A DNA stretch of 64,000 nucleotides from assembly GCA_025024175.1 (NCBI GenBank), contig QCXZ01000064.1, forward strand, positions 8,928,001-8,992,000, in the 5' to 3' direction. A model generated the notes under the pieces. The model ran no database searches and was not told the origin of the DNA. It saw only the letters and a program-made list of their open reading frames with translations. Origin of the DNA: Rhyzopertha dominica. Lineage: Eukaryota; Arthropoda; Insecta; Coleoptera; Bostrichidae. This document shows positions 1-9,960 of the stretch, piece by piece (positions within the stretch are counted from its first letter, which is position 1; the number at the start of each line of letters is the position of its first letter). The position numbers and the translations under genes are program-made.

Positions 1-243
1 TTTATATTAATTTGAATTACCTTTTCTAGCAGAAATCTTCTATCAGGTGCCTCTTGTAAAAATCTCTTAATTTCCTCTTTCGTTAGAATTCTGAACTTTT
101 TTGGACGGTATCCAACTGATTTGCTTTTCAAATATGGTATTAGTTTCTAAAATTTCTTGATATTTACATTTTCTTTAGCATTCAGCGTACATTTTAGCAT
201 TGAATATACTGACCATAATGTCGAAGGTTTAACTTTATTAATT
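1..243 (-). pseudogene. Tyrosine-recombinase-like protein fragment
   Basis: Reading the minus strand from about 243 down to the window edge, one frame is open except for a TAG at 147-149. The reading includes PSTLWSVYSMLK, then KSKSVGYRPKKFRILTKEE, then KRFLQEAPDRRFLLEK. This pattern (short helical N-terminal core-binding part, GYRPKK, then EAPD and a hydrophobic helix) matches insect multicopy proteins related to tyrosine recombinases (Crypton-like or similar integrases), where a catalytic domain with R..HxxR..Y follows. That catalytic part would lie left of base 1 and cannot be seen. The stop and a second stop just upstream suggest a relic. It could also be the edge of a domesticated gene. 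The family assignment is from memory of the motif. Confidence 0.5.
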
Positions 244-2189
244 ATGCCAGTACTACCGCTTCGGACACCTTTTGAATTTCCTTTGAACTGCACCATGGCT
301 CGCTTATTCTATAAACTTGCTTAATCTTGCGTATATTCCATAAGAGCAACATGACCAAAAAAGAAAACAGCTGTAGCTTCATCAGCAGGAATTCGAAAAG
401 GTTTGCGTTTGCGATTCTGAATCTATCCAGCCGCCCTAAATTTTTCCGTAATATCCAAGACGTATTTGTGATGGATAGGTTTATATGGATGCAATTAACT
501 GAAGCTGTAAGCAGCAGCGCTCTAGCAGTCGTTATTTTTGTAAAATGAACTCACAATTTCCATAAGCTCGAAGAAATTATGCGAGGTAAAAATGTCGGGG
601 AGGTAAAAAGATAGATGAAATTGTTTCAGTTGTTAATGCTTTCTGAATCCAATGATATGCTTTCGTTTTCTTAAGAAATAAATAATGTTTAAACCTTGTT
701 GATTAATGTAATGTAACATATCTTGCCATAAATTGAATTTTTCGAAAAAAAATTGATCGATTTTTTAAAAAGGGATTCAAGAACTTAGGGTTAAAGTTGC
801 AAGGGGTAGAGGGTTGTTCTGACAACTTCGAACGTGACACCATAAGATGGCCCCTCCCAAATAATCGACTTGGTTTTTTTACTAGAATTTGTTTCCCACA
901 GGAATTATTGAGGGTGCCTTGTTTTCGCTGAAATACGAGGTATAGGGTTAGTATCAAATTGCAGCAATTTTTTCATAACTAAGAGGAGATTAAAATTTTT
1001 TGTTGGTATCTCAATATGTCAAGCTTTATTTTAAATTATAAGTAGAACTAATACAGAGATCACACACAATATCATAACAAGGAAAGTATGCTAACATAAT
1101 AATTTCCACTTCATTAATATACGTTTAGCCGTTGTTATAAAATTGATAAGGTGTTTTAGGAAATATAGATCAACATAGTTTTTAAAGCTATTGTTTACCA
1201 AAATATAAAAACAAAATGAACACAGATCTAAATTCTTTCTGTTAAAGGAACTTTTCACCATAGTTTTATACCTCTTATATGACATATGCAGTGACTATAA
1301 GAATATATCATTATAAGATCAATTAAAAACTTGTCTAGTTAACAAACCAGAACAACGACGCATTCCACATGTTGCGCTCTGCGGCCAAACTAAACAATTG
1401 TATAAATTTTGGTTTTATATTACAGCGGTGGTGTGACGCGCTTAATATCAATTTAAAACTGGCCGTAATTCGGAACGTTGCACAGCAGTTATTTATGTGC
1501 AAGTTAATTGCCTTTATATTTATTAAAACGAGGCCAATCGGGTGTATTTGAGTTACACTACAGCATTTGCGTGGGGCAATTTGCGGAAGTCACTAAAACT
1601 GATGACGTCACTGAATGTAAGAGTAATCCGCCATTTTCTGCAGAAAAGAGCGTTTAATCAGATAATATGCACAGGCAATTTATAAAGCTAGGAAGAAAAT
1701 AATTAAAACCAAAGGTAAATTTTCTGTGGCTTCCAGGTAGGTACAGCTTATTGTACATCTATAGAAATATTGATGAGGTATATGTATAATTGTTTGGCGT
1801 GTGGTGTGTGCATTCTGTGTCAATTGTATATTCCGAATATTTTTTCTGGCGGTTGATATCCACCTAAAACGATTAATAATAATTAAATACGCACATCCTC
1901 AAATTCAATTAGTAACATCCGAAAGCTTTGCCAAAGCCTTTCTTGCAAAAGCTTTCTGCTTCTCCAATAAATTTTTATAATTCAAAACAAGTTCAAATAA
2001 CAGGAAATACTGCACAGATGAACGTGAAAATTAGGGAAACCTATGAGAAATAAAAAATAACATTTGGAAAAATAAATATGTGGCGAAAACAAATAATTTA
2101 ATAGGAAGAGTTAAATACAGAATCGCAAAAAGCCAAAAGAACTTTCTTAAACACAAATTAGGTAGTTAGAGAAGTCACTTGAAACGACA
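244..2189. other. Unassigned AT-rich stretch
   Basis: No gene is supported. Short open frames occur on both strands but none has recognisable motifs. The part at about 1360-1560 is somewhat GC-richer and holds several homeodomain-type TAAT/ATTA cores; it could be conserved non-coding sequence, which only cross-species alignment could show. Confidence 0.3.
1603..1610. promoter_or_regulatory. CRE-type palindrome TGACGTCA
   Basis: A perfect TGACGTCA, the consensus full site for CREB/ATF bZIP factors, lies in sequence with no recognised repeat. It is followed about 20 bases later by CGCCATTTT. There is no gene next to it, so function is unknown; a single 8-mer is weak evidence. Confidence 0.2.
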
Positions 2190-3035
2190 ACATCCTTGCT
2201 AAATTGGTCGTTACAGGAGTTTGGGGATTGGAATGGGGAGGTTTTCCGATTGACGAATACTTTTTTACGCGCCTCCGTGTTGGATGGTAGCTTAGTATGG
2301 CTGCATTATTCTTGTTCTTCCTCGGACGAGCTGCTGCCTAGGATTGTATACAGGTTTAGGCCTTGTTTTCTTGTCATTTGCGATTTCTGACCACTGTTCT
2401 TCAGTTATTATTTGATTTTGCCACGATTCCTCCACCGTTGTTCTCCACGTGTAGCACGGTTTTTCTATTTTGAGCTTGTTGCTGTTCATTTTTTACGCTT
2501 TTTGTAGTACATATATGGTCTTCTTTGCTTATTTGAATGTGACCCCAATATTTCATTACATAAGTTTCTGTTATTTTTGTAATTGTCTGTCCCCCTAGGA
2601 GTTCTGTTGTTCTTGGATTTTCGGTTTCTTTTACAGCTTTTGTTAACAATTCGACGATATTTCTTTCTGCGTTTCTCAAGCTTGTTCTATTAGCTTTAGT
2701 AGTAGCGGCCCTTTGTGTATATATTTTTTAAGATGCTCCATTCTGGCTTTTGTTTTTATACAAATGGTGGTTTAGCTCTTGTCAGTCCATGCGCGGTTTT
2801 TGGTCCTCTCTTTGACTGCCTCTGTGGTTGAGTTTGATGCTTGTTATGCACGTTCCCAGATATTTTAGTTTGGTTGTCAACGTCATATTTTGGCTCCTAT
2901 AGTTGTATACGCTACCAGTCATTAACGTTATATCGCTAAAGGGGTCTCTTATCATAACAGTGCTTTTGTTGTAGTTTATGGTTAGCCTGTTTTTTACAAA
3001 ACCACTATATAGTTGTATCTTCTTGTAGAGAGGCC
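2190..3035 (-). mobile_element. Decayed LINE, reverse transcriptase C-terminal part
   Basis: Minus-strand frames give the tail of a non-LTR retrotransposon ORF: KNRLTINYNKSTVM and LTTKLKYLGTCITS (the 'thumb' region after the YADD motif), then, after a frameshift, RTTELLGGQTITK and finally KTVLHVENN next to a KPCYTWRTTVEE frame, the GRP-x-x-TW-x-x-x-VEE type C-terminal end seen in RTE/CR1-type LINEs. Several stops and frameshifts make it dead. The same order of segments appears on the plus strand at 29525-30420 with clear nucleotide similarity, so both are copies of one family. The catalytic core is not present here. The 3' boundary near 2190 is estimated from where similarity to the other copy fades. 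Confidence 0.65.
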
Positions 3036-4586
3036 TTCGTTATCTTATTGGTTAGGTAGTGCAGGACTTTTTTGTCAAAATTTCTGGTACAGTTGAGTGA
3101 TTTACCATTCGAATGCCTTTTTTTTAAGTCTATAGACATGACGAACATGTTTGTACATTCTCTCCATCTTCTTTCTAGTACTATGCGCCTTACCGGGAAC
3201 GTGATCGTCCAGTCAAAGTGGAATTGCATTGTTGGTACAAGAAAAACAAATGATGTGACATAACAAAACTTCTAAAGTTCGCGATTAAAAAAATGTAAGG
3301 TAATTATCATTTGCTTACGCGAATTCCGTTCCTTCAGGTTATTGCATACTAAAGTGAACCAAAGCGTACATGACTGATCGTGCGCGAAGTTAACTATTCG
3401 AGTTCTATATATAAGTGCTGGCGAAATGCGCAAAGGTATAAACAGAGGTGTAAAAGTTATGTCTTCTTTTATAAACCAAAACATTACGCTATTTCAGAAC
3501 GACAAATTTGATTTAGGAAGGTCACGTAAATCACAACGTGACCGTTTTATAGTCCATGTGGGCAAAGGAAACTCAGAACATTTCAGAGTTATTTCTGCGT
3601 TTTCTGATTCAACCAAATCTCGTAAATGTAACATGTATCATCTTACACACACGTGAGAGAACGGATCCTTATCGGATGCGGTTACATGAGTGGTTTGGGG
3701 GTGAGCAAATAATAATTTACACGTTCGTTAAATCCAAAATGAGTAATCAGCGCGGTCAGGCGACAGTGATTATTCCCAAAGCAACACACGCTGTGTTAAT
3801 CATTGCAAGAGTAAATATCTCGCATTGCGTCATTTATGTCTGCAAACTGGTTCCATAAATTCTCCATAACGCATTACAAGGTTTGCGGAATCAAGTAAAT
3901 ATGCTCTGCTGATTAATATGGTTCAATAAAGAATGATACGAATATACCAGAGCAACAATTACGAGTTTCGCATAGAAGGGCATCCATGCTTTTATATCTG
4001 GAATGATGCTGGGTGCGCCCTTAATGTCATTATAAACTTAAACAATCGGAAGTTAATAGAGTAGCAAGAACTTCCGCTGGTGCCCTCCTTTGTTCGCAGT
4101 AACGACCCACGTCGGTTTGGTACATAACACAGTAGGTTAAGATAATAATTAATTGATTACTCTAGCTGAAAGGCCATAAGGAAAGACTACAGCAGAATCA
4201 GGGCCCCGGACAGAAACAAAATTTATTTTGCAGCGATTGGTTTTTAAAGAACGAGCTCTTCAAAGCTTTGATTATATACGTTTCTCCAGTCAGAGGTAAG
4301 TCAGTTTAATGTTCATCTATAATATATAAAGGTTGTCCCGAGAGATTAGAATTCATGCTACCTTTAGTGTGGTTTGCGATTATTATCGTAATTAGCAGCG
4401 CTCGCAGGTATTACTCGCGTATAAGGGCAGGAGAAAACCGTGCAGAAATGACGTTCTAAGTTATACGATAGCCTATCTTAAACTATGGCCTATCCATATA
4501 TAAATTTATAAACCAAGCTTTTTATCTGGTTTACTTTTGTTATTCTAGTTCAGTCCAACAGGATACAAGAAAGATCTCTCTTGTTA
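3036..4586. other. Unassigned stretch with two overlapping open frames
   Basis: No recognisable gene. Two overlapping plus-strand frames (3426-3656, 76 codons; 3556-3858, 100 codons) have no motif I know and lack a convincing start or splice context. The rest is AT-rich with no repeat structure found by eye. Confidence 0.3.
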
Positions 4587-4772
4587 ATACGAGGGTGAAT
4601 GCTTTCAGCGTCCATAATATAAGATAATATTTTCAAAATTTTGTTTGATCTTGCGTCAGACGAATTTTGAAGTTCTTCGTCTCTGACAAAGATTACAGGT
4701 GTAATCGAAACGTCAGACTAATAACTTTTTGTCAGTGTATTAAAAAGACAGCGAGCGATTACATCCTATCTT
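4587..4772 (+). mobile_element. Short hammerhead-bearing retroelement-like copy (copy 1)
   Basis: A 186 bp insert flanked by a 13 bp direct repeat, ATCTCTCTTGTTA, at 4574-4586 and 4773-4785, which marks a target-site duplication. It begins with TACGAGGGTGAA and ends near ATCTT. The minus strand at 9334-9490 has the same beginning, the same GTAATCGAAAC block, the same TAACTTTTTGTCAGTGT block and a similar end, also with a target duplication. It has no coding capacity. The size, the long target duplications and the hammerhead-like fold resemble Penelope-associated repeats and metazoan retrozymes; this is an inference from architecture. The element would need reverse transcriptase supplied in trans, probably by a Penelope-like element such as the relic at 19370. 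Confidence 0.6.
4653..4714 (+). ncRNA. Hammerhead ribozyme-like fold (degenerate)
   Basis: The parts of a type III hammerhead occur in order. GCGTC (4653-4657) supplies the cleavage triplet GTC. Stem I is AGACGAA (4658-4664) pairing with TTCGTCT (4676-4682). The core box CTGACAA (4683-4689) differs from CUGANGA at G8, which is A here. Stem II is GATTAC (4691-4696) pairing with GTAATC (4701-4706). The conserved GAAA (4707-4710) follows, then C4711 and G4712 pair back to GC of GCGTC as a short stem III. An extra A (4690) sits before stem II. With G8 changed, this copy should be inactive or very weak. The G8 change (CGA to CAA) fits CpG decay. The chance of all stems forming at random is low, but no folding programme was run. 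Confidence 0.5.
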
Positions 4773-5714
4773 ATCTCTCTTGTTATATTTATATAAATGT
4801 TAAGTGAATTCTGTAAGTGGATATCCATGAAAACAATAATATTCGCATAGAACTTGGAACACACGTGATATCGCATACGAAACCATGCTTGCTACTACAA
4901 CCCTTAGTAAAAGCTTCCTCTTCTGCTGATAAATAGAATCTCTTTCTAAATATTTATTAGCATAATGTCACTAAACTCTTCCACGGAAACCATACGTCAA
5001 ACAAGCTAATTAGATGCAAGTGGGAATACGGAGGCTCAAGCCTTCAGTGCCATCTAAACGGAACTCTGTGAACTGGGCGATCTACCTGTATAAACTGTGA
5101 ATATTTTGTGGGCTTGCTTTTTATAAAACGTTCGTAGAATCACTGCAAAGTATAAGGAAACTAGACCCTCCATGTTTTTGGAGTATCATATGGTTGGCGA
5201 TAACCTACTTACACTTGTAAAATTGCCTTGCCGTTTAAGTGAAGAAAATTACCTCATATTTCTAAAATAATACTTTACCACAGCTTTAAGATGATATTCT
5301 TTTAAACACTAGACAAACTTTAAGCATTATGGATGTCGCGCTTATTTTCACGTACACGTTCGTTACTTTCTTGGTACCGCTTACGAGGACCACTAGATTG
5401 AAAGACGTTGCCTGTCAAGCAAGGTCCTCTGACATAAATTCTTGTGATTTGTATACGTTTGACTTTTTATAACACACATTTTCCAGTGCAGCATAAATAC
5501 TTGAGAACAAGAATTATTAATATATATTGGCTCTAACAAAGTATTTGTCTATATGTCTAGACATACAGATAATTATTTAAAAATATGGTTTGGCATGTAG
5601 ACAATTATTTTCCAATTTATTACTATGGGGACTATTTGAATTAAAATTTACCTTTAAATAGTTTGCGTATTTTTAAGACTGCAAAAATAAACAAATTTTT
5701 GTTGCAGTGAAAAT
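4773..5714. other. Unassigned AT-rich stretch
   Basis: Beyond the target duplication of the preceding element I see no gene, RNA or repeat here. The part 4980-5110 is slightly GC-richer but has no open frame of note. Confidence 0.3.
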
Positions 5715-6110
5715 CGTCTGTATGGAAAAAGAGGTATTTTTTATTTCCAGATTAAACGCTTTTGGTGAATTTTAGTGAAACTGCAATTTAAGAGTTTCGC
5801 TACTGAAAATGTTATTCATGAACTTAATAAAAAGCAAAACATTTGTAAATATATTTCTTTAAGTTTGGAACAATTCTTATGATACTAACGTTGTATTTCT
5901 AAACGCTGCCAATTTCCCCTGAGCTCTGAATTGCTGAAATTCTTGTATTAGTAGGACTGGAGAAAATTGGAATCGTCAATTTGGTGCGAAAATAAATTAC
6001 ACTACATTTTTCTCCAACCTAAATTGTACCCAGTAAATAAAATTGTTGTTCGCTCTTATATCTACATTTAAAATTAAACATATCGTCGGCGTCGTCTTAT
6101 TTATTTTCTA

Positions 6111-6315
6111 TTCTATTCCAAATATTATTTGCATGGGTAGGTAATTTAATTTCAAATACGATTCGAATGCATCAGTAATTTAATTTTTAATATTCTTTAT
6201 ACGGCTACGGGAATTTCGTTTTAAATATTGTTTGAATTTTTCTGTCACCTAATTTCTAATATGCTTTGCTGATATCGGTAATTCAATTTCCAATATTCTT
6301 TTGCGTCCTCGGTAC
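6111..6315 (+). repeat. ~34 bp tandem repeat array, left arm
   Basis: About six degenerate units with the pattern TAATTTAATTTCNAATATTCTT followed by a variable TGCATNNNTCGG-like part. Unit starts lie near 6111, 6142, 6176, 6211, 6245 and 6279. The array lies in the left arm of the foldback-like element and is mirrored at 7060-7205. Subterminal repeats of this kind often bind a transposase; that role is only inferred. Confidence 0.6.
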
Positions 6316-6706
6316 ACGGTAAATTTGAACTACTTGGTACTTGCATTAGGTTGGCTTTATCAGGTTACTAATGGTAGTTCTCGTGGTCTCACCTAACCGT
6401 TCCGTGATCTAAACTCAATATTTGCTGCTACTCTTTTGATTTGACGTTACTTTAATACTAATTACTATATATTCAAAAATTAATCACTCTGTCGCATTTG
6501 TTTAGGTCAAGATTACCGTGTATAGTAAGCAAAACGTTTAGAAATACGTATTCATAGGCTACCCTGTTGGAGTTTACTTTAGAACTTCAATTAAGTTTTA
6601 AACAAACACTGTTTTCAGCAAATGAAAGACATTTGTATTCAGAATATGAAAGAAAATGCAGAGTAGGTTGAAAGTAGGGTAACCAGGGAAAAATGCTAAA
6701 AGATGA

Positions 6707-6850
6707 AAGGCCGGCTTCTCTACATTAAAGTTGAAGTTAGCTAAAATCAACCCTGTAACCATGACAATACCTTAAATTGAGGTGTGTGATTAGTTTAGGT
6801 TTTAAATACACAGTTGATTTTAGCTTAAAATGGAGAAAAGAAACGGACCT
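6707..6850. mobile_element. MITE, copy A
   Basis: About 144 bp with imperfect ~45 bp terminal inverted repeats: both ends read inward from AAGG-CCGGYTTCTC-like sequence to GCTAAAATCAAC. The reverse complement matches 26739-26886 along its whole length, including the centre CAATTTAAGGTRTTGTCATSGTTAC. It has no coding capacity. It sits in the spacer of the foldback-like element, either as a later insertion or as part of it; the independent copy at 26.7 kb argues for a separate insertion. Confidence 0.7.
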
Positions 6851-7059
6851 TTTGTCACTTAGAAACAAAAGTCGCTTTATTTGGACAAATTTTCAGCTGG
6901 CCGCCACTACGCCGCTATACGGCTGAAAAATCGCTTTTTTGGCGATAATGCGCCTGAGCAAAACACATGAACTACTCTTGATAACTCGGCATTATAAACC
7001 TAAAGATCAATAGTAGTTCATATTTGTGAAGACCGACACAGGCAAACAATATTTTGTAC

Positions 7060-7205
7060 CAAGAAATACAAAGCATATTGGAAATAAAAAGCTCGGATGC
7101 GTGTAAAGTACATTAGAAATTAAAATACCAATGCATGCAAACCATACGGACCCACACAAAGAATATTAGAAATAAAATTAGACCACATTAGAAAAGAAAT
7201 TCGGT
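7060..7205 (-). repeat. ~34 bp tandem repeat array, right arm
   Basis: About four units in opposite orientation to the array at 6111-6315, with the pattern AAAGCATATTGGAAATAAAA, TACATTAGAAATTAAAATAC and AGAATATTAGAAATAAAATT. Units are more decayed than in the left arm. They form part of the right arm of the long inverted repeat. Confidence 0.55.
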
Positions 7206-7615
7206 GCCGCGATATGAAAAAACAATATAAAAAGTAGTTTAATTTAATGTGTAGTTGAAATATCTCGAAACAAATCTATTTACTGTACACAATTTAAGTT
7301 AAAGAAAAATGTGACATGAATTATTTTTGCGCTAAATAAACGTGTGTTTGTTTCGAGACTAGGTCTATAAGAAATACACCATTTACGAGTTCACACGAAA
7401 TTAATTGTACTTAGAAATATAATTTTAGAGACACATTGATTCGAGTGTCGAAAGAATTGGTGCAAACTTTTAAAAGCATATCTAAAATAAATTTAATTGC
7501 CTGCCAGACGTATAAATAATTTTTCGCGTACTGTTTGTAGGAATTAGTATTACACCAAAATTCGTGTAAAATAAAAAGTCAAACGGAATGCCATATACAT
7601 GGGGGTATCTGAAAT

Positions 7616-8387
7616 CTTTAATTTATGTGGTTCCAATAGAAACTGGCGAGCACTACACTTTTTGTAGATAAATAATATGCAGTACTTTCATCGTCTCGTC
7701 AACCATAATTCGAGTTTGAACGAATCAATCAAACGAATCAAGGCAAAGTCGTTCAAATCGAACTACACGGTCACAAACGAGTCACTTCTATCAGTCACGC
7801 AACTGAACTCCCTTTTACGCACGTTATGACAACTTGGTTTGTTTAGATCCAGAATCTTGACGTACAGCAGCAAAATGGCCGACATCTACGTTACACTAAT
7901 ATAGCGTATAGTAAATATACAACATTCAGAGCTTGTCGAAGGTATTTTATTTTAGTAACAATGATGGTCAAAATCTAATAACTATATTTGAAACAAAATT
8001 GCTGTATATAGTCAACCTGTGTTTCTTTTTTGTATAAAACTTTTATTTACTAATATGTAATTAGTGTGTACAATAAACATTAAACTCTTGAGTAAAATAG
8101 TACCTAGACTTTTATATTACTTACATTCTTAAGAGTTATACGCTAGATCGTGTAAAGAAAATGTCCTATGATTAGGCATTACATAATATGACAAGTCCCG
8201 AATGTTCAGAACGTTCAGAGCTGGAACATGTTTTATATCGCTATACAAAGAAAATATATCTGGGCACCAGTCTTGGACCTTTTTTTTGTAATTTATGGTA
8301 CATCCAAAAAAGCCTTTGAGTTACACTTGGTTGTCTTCTGCATTTTATGCAAGTATATGCAAACATAGTTTTACTTTGTCATTACAG
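7616..8387. other. Unassigned stretch
   Basis: No gene or repeat recognised. A polypyrimidine-AG run ends at 8387 and may be a splice acceptor (see the next entry). Confidence 0.3.
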
Positions 8388-8609
8388 ACCAAAACTTCCA
8401 GAAAAAAATTGAAATTCAAAAGTTTTGCTTGGATAGATATCACAGTTCCTATAGCGATTTCAGCGTTCACGCAACGGACGAACACATTGCAGATTTATTT
8501 CGTAACCATACTCCCGGATATAGAGCAGAATCTATTAAGCAGATTGCGCGTCTGTCGCCACTGTGTCACGTTCTCATTGCTTTGTCATGTATTGTATGTC
8601 ATGATCTGG
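8388..8609 (+). CDS. Candidate internal exon, protein unrecognised
   Basis: An acceptor-like TTTTACTTTGTCATTACAG ends at 8387. Directly after it a frame is open from 8390 to a stop at 8618-8620. It reads NFQKKIEIQKFCLDRYHS, then SYSDFSVHATDEHIADLF and RNHTPGYRAESIKQIARL, a charged and ordinary-looking protein composition unlike the surrounding shadow frames. A possible donor, CTGG followed by GTACTC, lies at 8610. I do not recognise the family; it could be a host gene exon or a piece of an unfamiliar transposase. A longer overlapping frame (8295-8702) crosses the acceptor and looks like noise. No other exon of the same gene is evident. Confidence 0.25.
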
Positions 8610-8620
8610 GTACTCAGTAA

Positions 8621-9254
8621 TTTACTAGGTCATATCAGAGCCCATACACTTGTGTACCCAGTGTCATCATTCTGCATTATTAATAGGCGAATGATTAATT
8701 GACTTGTTATAGTTTTATTTATTCCTTTTAAATTGATGTCAGTGCACTCAAACTGAAACACGGCTATCGCTTGCAGTAGAGCGCTTATGCCGGCAATTGT
8801 TTTCTGAGAAATATGTCTGTCTATTAATTTAATTTCAGACGTTTCTAGACCCGCAGACGGTTGATGGATTTATTTTTATTTTTGAAAGCAACTGATACAA
8901 ACTCTGGAAAGGTTATAAAGTGGGAAATATTATTCAGATATTTAATGCTCTAGCTGATGGGTCTGTGTAAAACATTAAATTTATCGTTTCAGCACCAATC
9001 CTAAATACACCAAAATTTTATTAGTAATAGGCAAAATGGACTGTCTATGATGGCGCACTATTTCATCCAAATATATTGATCATAATATTATGTGCTCTGT
9101 AACGCCATATGCGTAAATAATAAATCATGTGAGTATACTTTATTGTGCAGGATAGTAACAAAATTTTATGTAACGCATACATGTAATTAAAATTTCTCCT
9201 TGTTTATTTTCTATTTTCAAATTGCTCTAATTGACATTATAAATTCTTGTATAC
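8621..9254. other. Unassigned stretch
   Basis: AT-rich; no gene, RNA or repeat recognised by eye. Confidence 0.3.
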
Positions 9255-9960
9255 AGGATGGTGCCTTCCCGATACGATGAAACTTGCCAAAGAATATCGT
9301 TTGCATAAAAAAATGAAACAAATATTCCTAATATAAGATAATATGTTTTGGGAAAGATCGCTGTCGCTTAAAAACACTGACAAAAAGTTATCAGTCTGAA
9401 GTTTCGATTACGCCTGTACCCTTTGTAATTCGCCTGGCACAAGTTCAAACAAAATTTTGTTTAAACTTATGTCAGCTTTCACCCTCGTACATATTCCTAA
9501 TAATTTCAAACCGATCAGTATACTTCCAGTATTCGTAAAAATAAAGTCTTATGTTCCGAGCAATCCGGATTCAAGAAGGGTTTCTCTACATGTGATTCAA
9601 TTAACAAACTTGTAAATTCCATTAAAACAGCTTTGGATAATAAAGCAAGATATTTTTCGGTATATAGCGATCCTAGTGCTGCTTTCCAATTTGTGGATAT
9701 TGACATACTACTAGACAGACCGTATAATAAAAGGTGCGAGGAAAAGCCACGGATTTGCTTAAATCCTTTTATCTACTACACACCAAATAACGAATTTCGA
9801 TTAAAAAACTAAAAGAAGGGTGCCGCAGGGATCGATTTTGGGTCACTCTTCTTTTTCTGATATACGTAAATGATTTACCTACAATATTTAAACAAAATAA
9901 CATCAACACAATTCAATATGCTGATGATTCTTTGGGAAAATGTTGGAGAGGGGAAATGAC
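9255..9960 (+). mobile_element. Decayed LINE reverse transcriptase, split by an insertion
   Basis: Plus-strand frames give RT segments in the right order: CLPDTMKLAK then KK (before the insert), NFKPISILPVF (block 1), GFSTCDSINKLVNSIKTAL (block 2), SAAFQFVDIDILL (block 3, where D-L-S-x-A-F-D is usual), RVPQGSILG (block 4), and IQYADDS (block 5, with the YADD active site kept). Frameshifts separate most blocks and the copy is dead. The blocks are those of Jockey/CR1/I-type LINEs. The hammerhead-like short element at 9334-9490 lies between the pre-block region and block 1, with a 12 bp target duplication, so it jumped into this LINE. Limits are where RT similarity stops. Confidence 0.7.
9334..9490 (-). 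mobile_element. Short hammerhead-like element, copy 2
   Basis: A 157 bp insert in the LINE at 9255-9960, flanked by a perfect 12 bp direct repeat ATATTCCTAATA at 9322-9333 and 9491-9502. Read on the minus strand it starts GTACGAGGGTGAA and shares with copy 1 (4587-4772) the ACAAAG-x-x-TACAGG-x-GTAATCGAAAC block, CAGACTRATAACTTTTT and TGTCAGTGT. It lacks about 17 bases that form the 3' side of stem I and the start of the core in copy 1, so it cannot fold as a hammerhead. Both copies have the same ends, which defines the unit. Confidence 0.6.

Larger units (their letters stand above)
5715..7615. mobile_element. Foldback-like element: long degenerate inverted repeat
   Basis: The left arm (about 5715-6340) aligns by eye with the reverse complement of the right arm (about 6995-7615) across most of its length. 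Matching pairs include TTTATTTACTGGGTACAATTT (left, reversed) with TCTATTTACTGTACACAATTT (right, 7268 onward); AAAATTCACCAAAAG with a related block near 7545; and the inner blocks AATTTGAACTACTTGG and AAATATGAACTACTATTG. Each arm also contains ~34 bp tandem repeats in mirror orientation. The ~650 bp spacer holds a separate MITE at 6707-6850. There is no transposase frame. Long TIRs with internal tandem repeats are the hallmark of foldback elements (FB, Galileo; P-superfamily related). Ends and target duplication could not be fixed, so the limits are approximate. Confidence 0.6.

Noticed and set aside
8295..8702. 135-codon frame on the plus strand
   Set aside because: It overlaps the better frame behind the acceptor at 8387, crosses a polypyrimidine tract and shows no motif.
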